A DNA stretch of 6,948 nucleotides, taken from Lachnospiraceae bacterium. Lineage in GTDB: Bacteria; Bacillota; Clostridia; Lachnospirales; Lachnospiraceae. The stretch's first letter is position 1. Each line of letters opens with the position of its first letter. Shown here piece by piece: positions 1-5,345 of the stretch. The notes under the pieces are model-generated. The model was not told the DNA's origin and ran no database searches. It was given only the letters and a program-made list of their open reading frames with translations. The stretch is from NCBI GenBank assembly GCA_017446125.1, contig JAFSRL010000079.1, positions 1-6,948 of the forward strand, in the 5' to 3' direction. The position numbers were made by a program, and so were the translations under genes.

Positions 1-141
1 CGCACTGCGGCGCAGGTCCATGCAGGATGCCTGCAGTCCGGAAAACATCATGACACCAAGCGTCGTGATGAGTGCGATCGCAAGGAAGCGTTTTCTGCCC
101 TTTATGATGGTTCGGAAAATATCCTTCCAGATGGCAGGCAT
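1..141 (-). CDS. FtsX-like ABC transporter permease, N-terminal fragment (3' end off window)
   Basis: Only the first 47 codons are present. Read on the minus strand, the protein starts MPAIWKDIFRTII and continues through a basic stretch (KGRKR, about residues 14-18) into a hydrophobic segment at about residues 19-37 (FLAIALITTLGVMMFSGLQA), then CMDLRRSA before the edge. The pattern W-K-D-I-x-R, basic patch, then a transmembrane helix containing LGV and ending near a Met-Asp is what I recall for the large FtsX-like permeases of Clostridia, which carry a big extracytoplasmic region. Family size and remaining topology cannot be checked here. The start ATG lies 4 nt after the stop of the ABC ATPase gene, and GGTGAT (145-150, minus strand), which could pair with the 3' end of 16S rRNA, overlaps that stop. 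This supports translational coupling and the assignment as the membrane partner of that ATPase. The substrate is unknown. Confidence 0.75.
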   Translation of the reverse strand, partial: MPAIWKDIFRTIIKGRKRFLAIALITTLGVMMFSGLQASCMDLRRSA

Positions 142-144
142 AAA

Positions 145-150
145 ATCACC
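145..150 (-). promoter_or_regulatory. Probable ribosome binding site of the FtsX-like permease, overlapping the upstream stop codon
   Basis: The minus strand reads GGTGAT followed by 3 nt and the ATG of the permease. GGTGAT matches the distal part of the usual AAGGAGGTGAT consensus, so short spacing is expected. It contains the TGA stop of the ABC ATPase gene, so termination of one gene and initiation of the next would use the same bases. It is a weak site judged alone, and its placement is the main argument for it. Confidence 0.45.
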
Positions 151-847
151 ACTCGATTTCCGCAATCGGTGTCGGATGCGCATTCAGGCTCATATCCGTC
201 ACCTGCCCGGACTTGAAACGAATGAGGCGATCCGCCATGGGCGCAATCGCCGCGTTGTGTGTAATGATCAAAACCGTCATGTTGTCTTTGCGGCTCATAT
301 CCTGCAAGAGCTGCAGAATCTGCTTGCCGGTCACGTAGTCGAGTGCGCCGGTCGGTTCGTCGCACAATAAGAGCTTCGGTTTTTTCGCGATGGCACGCGC
401 GATTGAAACACGCTGCTGCTCGCCGCCGGAGAGCTGCGCCGGAAAATTGTTCATGCGCTCCTTCAGCCCGACCTTTTCCAAAACAGACGCGGCATCCAGC
501 GCATCCTGCTTCACCTGCGCCGCAAGCTCCACGTTTTCAAGGGCGGTTAAATTCGGGACAAGATTGTAAAACTGAAACACAAACCCGATGTCGGTACGGC
601 GGTAACCGGTTAAGTCTTTTTTGCCGTAGGCGGTCACGTCATTCCCGTCCACAATGACCTTGCCGCTTGTTGCGGTATCCATGCCGCCCAGGATGTTTAA
701 GGCGGTTGTCTTACCGGCGCCGGACGCGCCCAGGATTACCGCAAGCTCTCCCTTCTCCACGGAAAAAGACGCGTCATTCAGGGCACGGATTGCGGTTTCA
801 CCGGTATTGTATTCCTTTACGATGTGATTAAATTCGATATAGGCCAT
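146..847 (-). CDS. ABC transporter ATP-binding protein, MacB/LolD-type
   Basis: This 233-residue cytoplasmic ATPase has all nucleotide-binding elements in order: aromatic A-loop Tyr13, Walker A GASGAGKTT (40-48), Q-loop Gln92 in FVFQFYNL, signature LSGGEQQR (139-146), Walker B LLLCDEP with Asp163-Glu164, D-loop GALD (167-170) and H-loop His197. The length and the FQFYNLVPNLTALENVELA segment fit the MacB/LolD/FtsE branch, whose members pair with FtsX-like permeases for lipoprotein or peptide export or mechanotransmission, not import. The next gene encodes such a permease. Its ATG directly abuts the TAG stop of the ftsH-like gene, with no intervening base, and its only ribosome-binding candidates (GGAG/GGAAG) lie inside that gene, so translation is probably coupled. 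The C-terminus (about 215-233) extends slightly beyond the core fold. The transported substrate cannot be inferred. Confidence 0.93.
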   Translation of the reverse strand: MAYIEFNHIVKEYNTGETAIRALNDASFSVEKGELAVILGASGAGKTTALNILGGMDTATSGKVIVDGNDVTAYGKKDLTGYRRTDIGFVFQFYNLVPNLTALENVELAAQVKQDALDAASVLEKVGLKERMNNFPAQLSGGEQQRVSIARAIAKKPKLLLCDEPTGALDYVTGKQILQLLQDMSRKDNMTVLIITHNAAIAPMADRLIRFKSGQVTDMSLNAHPTPIAEIEW

Positions 848-3064
848 CTATGCTTCCAACTCCAAAAGGACATTGATCTCGTCTTCGTAGAGCGTGTCCT
901 TGACGAGCAATTCCTCCGCAAGCTTTTGTAACAGGTGGAAGTTCTCCTCCATCAGCTTCACTGTGCGGTCCCTGAGTTCCTCCGAAAGACGCACGATGTA
1001 GTTTGACGACTTTTCGCTTGTCTCACGGGAGAGCATGCGCATGTTCACAAGGGCGTTGTCCGACATGCCGTAAGCATCCACCATGTTCTTTAAAATCTCG
1101 GTTGCCTTCTCGATGTCATTCGAGCATCCCTGTGAAGTGTTGTCCCAGTTGCGATCGCCGACGAGATACTCCGCCACCTTTCCGGCATAGAGTTCCATCA
1201 CTTTATGTTCCATCATGGACTTTGTAAAGAGCTTCTTCTCCTGCGGCGCCACAAAGGTCACACCGCCGGCACCCGAGGTCGAAGGCATGATCGTGACCTT
1301 TGTCACCTTGTTGCCGGTAAGTCTTGCGACCAGCGTGTGTCCCGCCTCATGATACGCAATCATCTTCAGCTCCTCGGGGTCCGTTTCATTGTGGTCCTTA
1401 TGTCCGTGCATCAAGCGCTTATAGAAGGCGATTTCGACGCACTCCTTGTTGATCGCGTTCAATCCCTTCTGCACGGAAATGATTGCCGCTTCGTTCAAGA
1501 CATCCTTGATTTCCGCGGGTGAGCGTCCCATCATCTCCCGCGCAAAATTCATGCGGTCGAAGTCCTCCGCGAACTTCTTGTTCTTCATATAGATGTCGAT
1601 AACCTCGAGCCGCTCCTGTGTGGTCTCCGGAATGGGCACGGCGTAAATTTCCGTAAAGCGTCCCGGACGGAGCGCCGCCTCGTCGATGTCCTCCACGCGG
1701 TTTGTTGCGCCGATGACTAAGATGTTGTCGTCTTTTTTGAATCCGTCCATTTCGGTCAAAAGCGCGGTCAAAGACTTTCTGTCTTCCGCGTTCATCTCAC
1801 CGTCGCGCTTGATGCAGAGCGTTTCCACTTCATCAATGAAAATAATGCAGGGGGTTTCCTTTCTCGCCTTGCGGAAGAGCTCCCTGACTCGGGCGGCACC
1901 CGTTCCGACATACTTCTCCACAAAGTCGGAGGCGTTCGCATAGAGGAAGCCGACACCCGCTTCATCCGCCATGACCTGCGCGATGAGCGTCTTGCCCGTG
2001 CCGGGCGGTCCCACCAAAAGCAGTCCCTTCGGCAGGTCCGCGCCCGCCGCGTGATAACGGTCCGGTGACTTTAAGAAATCCACCACGACCTTTAAGTCTT
2101 CCTTCAAGGGCTTTAGCCCGCCGATGTCATCGAAGGTCTTTCGCTTTTCCGGATGCGCCTCATCCTGCTCGAATTTTTCGCCGGCCGTTTCCGTTCCCGG
2201 AATGCCGCGACGCGCCACACGCAGCATGCTCACGAAGAAAACGCCCAAAAGCGCAAACCCGCCGACGATAAAGGGAAATGCCATCCAGCCGTTTACGGCG
2301 AGCTTCGGCCGGATGCGCATGGGATTTTCAAAGTTGAACAGATCCGCTCTCGGGTAAATGATGATGCCGGACTCCAAAATCATCTCGCGGAACCCTTCCG
2401 TCTGCGGGTTGAGCGTGCGGTAAAGGGTTTCGTCATCCTTTAAGCGGTAGTACATGGAAGCGGAATTCGAATTGTCGTTCAAGTCCACGTAAATGCGCTC
2501 GACCTCGCCTTTGTCCAATGCGCTTTTAAAGACCGCGTAAGAGCTTTCCGTTGCATGTGCGTCAAACTCGTGGATGTTGGAGAGCGACTGAGAGTCATAG
2601 TTATACGTTCTTCCGGTCTCATCGGTCACATAGGGATTGCGGAAGTAAATGGTGGCGGAAAGCACAACGATCAACAGCACCGCAGCAAAGATGACGTACG
2701 CCTTTTTCTCTTTTAAGAAATTGAGAAAGTCTGTTTTGTCTTCCACCGGCGGCTTGTCAGACTTCGTCACGGTGTTCTTGCGATCATAAGGGGTATATTC
2801 CGGGCAGATACGCAGCACAATCTCGCTTGCAAGATCCGCATCTTCCTTTTTCACCCATACCGTGTAGACTTTGCGGTCGATGCGTCCCTTTTCCCCGAAA
2901 TCCCTGGGGTCGAGCGGATAGATGGACATTGTCGGGTCTTCGTCCCATGCGTCAGACTTGATTCCGGTGATTCCCGCCTCCTTTAAGGCAGACTTCACCT
3001 GCTTCCATTCGGCTTTTTTGCCTCGCGCTTCATATATGATGATGTAGTCGCTTTGCTCCGCCAT
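848..3064 (-). CDS. ftsH: FtsH-family membrane AAA+ zinc metalloprotease with an extra N-terminal domain
   Basis: This 738-residue protein belongs to the family that extracts and degrades membrane and soluble proteins using ATP. Order: soluble N-terminal region (1-120), transmembrane helix (about 122-141), extracytoplasmic FtsH_ext-like region (about 142-258), second helix (about 260-281), AAA+ module and M41 peptidase. Motifs: Walker A GPPGTGKT (352-359), pore loop FVEKYVG (381-387), Walker B IIFIDE (407-412), second region of homology ATNR (453-456) with RPGR (466-469), zinc site HEAGH (572-576, Glu573 catalytic) and probable third ligand Asp650 in CSND. Both active sites look intact. Ordinary FtsH begins almost directly with its first helix, so about 120 residues are extra here; they look like an alpha/beta domain (YIIIYEARG...VYTVWVKKEDADLASEIV), perhaps related to small DUF2007-like signal-transducing proteins, a guess from pattern only. 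It is likely a secondary paralogue. A GAGGGT site 5 nt upstream supports the start. It leads an operon with the ABC genes. Confidence 0.92.
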   Translation of the reverse strand: MAEQSDYIIIYEARGKKAEWKQVKSALKEAGITGIKSDAWDEDPTMSIYPLDPRDFGEKGRIDRKVYTVWVKKEDADLASEIVLRICPEYTPYDRKNTVTKSDKPPVEDKTDFLNFLKEKKAYVIFAAVLLIVVLSATIYFRNPYVTDETGRTYNYDSQSLSNIHEFDAHATESSYAVFKSALDKGEVERIYVDLNDNSNSASMYYRLKDDETLYRTLNPQTEGFREMILESGIIIYPRADLFNFENPMRIRPKLAVNGWMAFPFIVGGFALLGVFFVSMLRVARRGIPGTETAGEKFEQDEAHPEKRKTFDDIGGLKPLKEDLKVVVDFLKSPDRYHAAGADLPKGLLLVGPPGTGKTLIAQVMADEAGVGFLYANASDFVEKYVGTGAARVRELFRKARKETPCIIFIDEVETLCIKRDGEMNAEDRKSLTALLTEMDGFKKDDNILVIGATNRVEDIDEAALRPGRFTEIYAVPIPETTQERLEVIDIYMKNKKFAEDFDRMNFAREMMGRSPAEIKDVLNEAAIISVQKGLNAINKECVEIAFYKRLMHGHKDHNETDPEELKMIAYHEAGHTLVARLTGNKVTKVTIMPSTSGAGGVTFVAPQEKKLFTKSMMEHKVMELYAGKVAEYLVGDRNWDNTSQGCSNDIEKATEILKNMVDAYGMSDNALVNMRMLSRETSEKSSNYIVRLSEELRDRTVKLMEENFHLLQKLAEELLVKDTLYEDEINVLLELEA

Positions 3065-3069
3065 CGGGT

Positions 3070-3075
3070 ACCCTC
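3070..3075 (-). promoter_or_regulatory. Ribosome binding site of the ftsH-like gene
   Basis: The minus strand reads GAGGGT followed by 5 nt and the ATG at 3064. It is a reasonable Shine-Dalgarno match at good spacing. It fixes the start upstream of the N-terminal extension, so that extension is very probably translated and not an over-called start. Confidence 0.7.
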
Positions 3076-3099
3076 ATCTGCAGAAAATAGAGTGGTTTT

Positions 3100-3108
3100 A
3101 TTATATCA
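3100..3108 (-). promoter_or_regulatory. Extended -10 promoter for the ftsH-like/ABC operon
   Basis: The minus strand reads TGATATAAT, which is a perfect TATAAT (3105-3100) preceded by TG plus one base, the extended -10 form. I find no good -35 hexamer 16-18 nt upstream, which an extended -10 can tolerate. Predicted transcription would start near 3093 and give a leader of about 29 nt carrying the GAGGGT site. It is the best match in the only sizeable intergenic region. Confidence 0.6.
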
Positions 3109-3118
3109 TATTATGATA
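3104..3118. promoter_or_regulatory. 15-bp perfect palindrome between divergent promoters, candidate operator
   Basis: TATCATA-T-TATGATA is a perfect inverted repeat with 7-bp arms around one base. It overlaps the upstream edge of the ftsH-like -10 element and contains the TATGAT candidate -10 for mgtE, so a dimeric repressor bound here could shut off both directions. The bases are all A/T except one C and one G, so part of the symmetry may arise from two A/T-rich -10 elements facing each other. No regulator gene lies in the window. Identity of any binding protein is unknown. Confidence 0.35.
3112..3117 (+). promoter_or_regulatory. Candidate -10 element for mgtE
   Basis: TATGAT differs from TATAAT at one base. 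Transcription from it would begin near 3124 and leave a leader of only about 6 nt before the ATG. An alternative TATTAT at 3099-3104 would give about 19 nt. Neither has a convincing -35 hexamer. The promoter must lie here or inside the ftsH-like gene, since the intergenic region is only 65 nt, but the exact element is uncertain. Confidence 0.3.
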
Positions 3119-3129
3119 AGATATAGACT

Positions 3130-4488
3130 ATGGAAGAAAGAACGATCGACCGCGACTACCTGCAGGAGTTGCTGGACAAAAAAGAATATATGACACTGCG
3201 CCAGACCTTTGGCGAGATGTATCCGGCGGACATTGCGGCGATCATGGACGACATGGAAAACCCGGACTCCCTGAAGATGTTCCGGATCCTGCCCAAGTCC
3301 ATGGCGGTCGATGTGTTCGCGGAGCTTGAGGTGGATGACCAGCAGTACATCATCACCTCGCTTTCCGATACCGAGGCGACCAACATCATCGACAACCTGA
3401 TGGCGGATGACGCGACGGACTTACTCGAGGAGATGCCGGCAAACCTCGTGAAGAAGATTTTGGCGAACGCCAAGCCGGAGACCAGGAAGAGCATCAACCA
3501 CCTCCTGCGCTATCCGGAGGACTCCGCCGGCAGCATCATGACGGTCGAGTTCGTCGACCTCAGGGAAAACATGACCGTCGCCCAGGCGATCGACCGCGTC
3601 CGCAAAAAAGGCCCCGACTCCGAGACGACGAATCTTTGTTATGTCGTGGATAACCAGCGCGTTTTAAAGGGCATCGTCGCGTTGCGCTATCTTCTGATGA
3701 AGCAGGCGGATGACGTGATCGGCAGCTTCATGAACGAAAACGTCATCAGCGTGAATACCCACACCGACCAGGAAGAGGTCGCGGAAATGTTCCGTAAGTA
3801 CGGTTTCATCGCGATGCCGGTCGTCGACAATGAAGACCGCATGGTCGGAATCATCACGATCGACGACGTCATCGACATCCAGGTTGAGGAGGCCACCGAG
3901 GATATCGAAAAGATGGCGGCTATCTTGCCGACCGATAAACCGTATTTTAAGGTTGGGATTCTTGAGACGTATAAGACGCGTATGCCATGGCTGCTGCTCC
4001 TGATGATCTCCGCCACGTTTACGGGCGCGATCATCACGCACTTCAATGATGCGCTTTCTTCCTATATTACTTTGACGTCGTATATTCCGATGCTGATGGA
4101 TACCGGCGGTAACGCGGGAAGTCAGGCAAGCGTTTCCATCATCCGCGGTATCTCCCTGGGCGAGGTCGAGTTTAAAGAGCTCGGCAGTGCCCTCTGGAAG
4201 GAGATCCGCGTCGCATTTTTGTGCGGCGTCACGCTCTCCGCTGCGAACTTTGTAAAGCTCCTGGTTCTGGATCGCCTGGCGCTTCCTGTTGCGCTCGTCA
4301 TTTGCCTGACGCTTGTCATCGTCGTCCTGATCGCGAAGCTTGTGGGCTGCACGCTACCGCTTTTGGCGGAGCGCATCGGCTTTGACCCGGCCGTCATGGC
4401 TTCTCCCCTCATCACCACGATCGTCGACGCCATCTCGCTGATGGTCTATTTCACCCTCGCCACCAATCTGCTGCACCTTGCGGTGTAG
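3130..4488 (+). CDS. mgtE: Magnesium transporter MgtE
   Basis: This 452-residue protein is a full-length MgtE, a dimeric Mg2+ channel of the cytoplasmic membrane gated by intracellular Mg2+. Order: acidic helical N domain (about 1-130, DYLQELLDKKEYMTLRQ...HPADIA-like YPADIAAIMDD), two CBS domains (about 137-200 and 201-260), connecting plug helix (about 250-277), then about five membrane helices from residue 285. The family hallmark PMLMDTGGNAGSQ lies at 320-332, and Asp433 in TTIVDAISLMVYF corresponds by motif to the pore Mg2+-coordinating aspartate of Thermus MgtE. The start is chosen because the N domain begins normally there, although no Shine-Dalgarno sequence precedes it. No room exists for an M-box riboswitch in the 65-nt upstream region. 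It is divergent from the ftsH-like gene and convergent with the rhodanese gene. Confidence 0.96.
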   Translation: MEERTIDRDYLQELLDKKEYMTLRQTFGEMYPADIAAIMDDMENPDSLKMFRILPKSMAVDVFAELEVDDQQYIITSLSDTEATNIIDNLMADDATDLLEEMPANLVKKILANAKPETRKSINHLLRYPEDSAGSIMTVEFVDLRENMTVAQAIDRVRKKGPDSETTNLCYVVDNQRVLKGIVALRYLLMKQADDVIGSFMNENVISVNTHTDQEEVAEMFRKYGFIAMPVVDNEDRMVGIITIDDVIDIQVEEATEDIEKMAAILPTDKPYFKVGILETYKTRMPWLLLLMISATFTGAIITHFNDALSSYITLTSYIPMLMDTGGNAGSQASVSIIRGISLGEVEFKELGSALWKEIRVAFLCGVTLSAANFVKLLVLDRLALPVALVICLTLVIVVLIAKLVGCTLPLLAERIGFDPAVMASPLITTIVDAISLMVYFTLATNLLHLAV

Positions 4489-4491
4489 TGT

Positions 4492-4812
4492 TCAGGTTAT
4501 AACCTTTCCCCGGTAGGCGCTGATGCCGCCGATGTTCTTGACATTTGTGTATCCCTGCCGCTTTAAGGCAGAGGCAGCCTGACCGGAACGCGATCCGCCC
4601 AGACAGTACAAAAAGAGCGGCTGCTCTTTGTCCTTCAATACGGCCCCGGCCGTTCCGATCTCGGATAGCGGCAGGTTGATCGCATCTTCGATATGCCCTT
4701 CGGCATACTCGTCCCGCTCCCTCACATCCACAAGCGCCGCCCCAAAAGTCGCACGAAACTCCTCAATGCCCTGATTGATGTCGGTTTGCTTAAAAAAATC
4801 AAATAGTCCCAT
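4492..4812 (-). CDS. Single-domain rhodanese-like protein
   Basis: This is a 106-residue protein when started at MGLFDFFKQ. It holds one rhodanese fold: DVRERDEYAEGHIEDAINLPL (28-48) is the typical first half, and the active-site loop CLGGSRS (70-76) keeps the catalytic Cys70, so sulfur transfer or a related persulfide role is possible. The end NIGGISAYRGKV fits the family C-terminus. The reading frame extends upstream to an ATG at 4836, which would add 8 residues (MICGSEGC). I prefer 4812 because GGAGGG stands 4 nt before it and the family start MGLFDFF is common, as I recall, in Clostridia. With this start it overlaps the end of the acetyltransferase gene by 14 nt, which suggests co-transcription and coupling. 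Its sulfur donor, acceptor and link to phenylalanine synthesis are unknown. Confidence 0.9.
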   Translation of the reverse strand: MGLFDFFKQTDINQGIEEFRATFGAALVDVRERDEYAEGHIEDAINLPLSEIGTAGAVLKDKEQPLFLYCLGGSRSGQAASALKRQGYTNVKNIGGISAYRGKVIT

Positions 4813-5314
4813 ACAACCCTCCGATCCACAGATCAAAGACCTGTCCGTTCTTGCGGACTGCGTGTTTCAGGATGCCCTCCTTCACAAAGCCGGTCTTTTC
4901 CAGAACACGGATCGAGGCGGCATTGGGCGCGTAGACCTGCGAGGTGATGCGGGTGATGTCGAGCTTCTCAAACGCCAGCGCGCAGATTTCGCGTGCCGCC
5001 GCTGTTGCGATCCCAAAGCCCCAATACTCTGTCAGCACCATATATCCCAGCTCCGCATCGCAGTCATACACATCACTCTTTTGCTCAACGGACGTATTGC
5101 CGACGAGCACGCCGTCATAGTAGATCACGCGCCAGAGCCCCGTTTTGCCGTCCTGCTCCGTGACCATGTTGATCCACCAGTCCGCGCTCTCATCCGTATA
5201 GGGATAGGGCAGGCGGTTTGTGAGGTACGTACGGTCCACCGCGTTGCACATCGCCTTCAATCCCTCGCGGTCTTCTACTGTCGGTATCCTCAATTCAATC
5301 TTAGCGTCACGCAT
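4799..5314 (-). CDS. GNAT-family N-acetyltransferase, RimJ/RimL-like
   Basis: This 171-residue cytoplasmic protein uses acetyl-CoA to acetylate an amine, either a protein N-terminus or a small molecule. Beta strand and opening ELRIPTVEDREGLKAM (7-22) are typical. The acetyl-CoA motif A is AELGYMVLTEYWGFGIATAA (87-106), with the pyrophosphate loop YWGFGIATAA in the R/Q-x-x-G-x-G/A position, as in RimJ/RimL relatives. NAASIRVLEKTGFVKEG (131-147) is the conserved motif B region that closes the fold. Length is ordinary for the family. AAAGGAGG lies 10 nt upstream, somewhat long spacing, and a nearer GAGG (4 nt) may help. It follows pheA by 31 nt with no visible promoter or terminator and overlaps the rhodanese start, so it is probably in the same operon. 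The substrate cannot be read from the sequence. Confidence 0.9.
   Translation of the reverse strand: MRDAKIELRIPTVEDREGLKAMCNAVDRTYLTNRLPYPYTDESADWWINMVTEQDGKTGLWRVIYYDGVLVGNTSVEQKSDVYDCDAELGYMVLTEYWGFGIATAAAREICALAFEKLDITRITSQVYAPNAASIRVLEKTGFVKEGILKHAVRKNGQVFDLWIGGLYGTI
4817..4822 (-). promoter_or_regulatory. Ribosome binding site that decides the rhodanese start
   Basis: The minus strand reads GGAGGG, 4 nt before the ATG at 4812 and inside the last codons of the acetyltransferase gene. No comparable site precedes the alternative ATG at 4836, which favours the shorter 106-residue protein. Confidence 0.65.
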
Positions 5315-5345
5315 CGTGCCTCATCCTCCTTTCGCTTCAATCCTC

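Noticed and set aside
2065..2443. Three overlapping plus-strand frames opposite the ftsH-like gene
   Set aside because: Arg/Pro/Ala-rich translations typical of antisense frames, lying wholly within a gene with intact family motifs.
3065..3129. M-box or other Mg2+ riboswitch upstream of mgtE
   Set aside because: The intergenic region is only 65 nt, A/T-rich and occupied by promoter elements. It is too short for an M-box and shows none of its helices.
3664..4041. Open frames on the minus strand opposite mgtE (including 3687-4046)
   Set aside because: They are antisense shadows of the CBS-domain region of mgtE, rich in repeated Asp/Val/His or Ser/Met from reversed codons, with no ribosome binding site or homology I recognise.
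4494..4505. Perfect 12-bp palindrome AGGTTATAACCT near the convergent stop codons
   Set aside because: No spacer for a hairpin loop and no following T run, so it is not an intrinsic terminator. It encodes the last residues of the rhodanese and is short enough to be chance.
4553..4572. Inverted repeat CTGCC-GCTTTAA-GGCAG, possible terminator for mgtE
   Set aside because: Stem of only 5 bp, no T run on either strand, and it lies within the rhodanese coding sequence.
4813..4836. Longer rhodanese start adding MICGSEGC
   Set aside because: No ribosome binding site before it, larger overlap with the acetyltransferase gene, and the good GGAGGG site belongs to the ATG at 4812.
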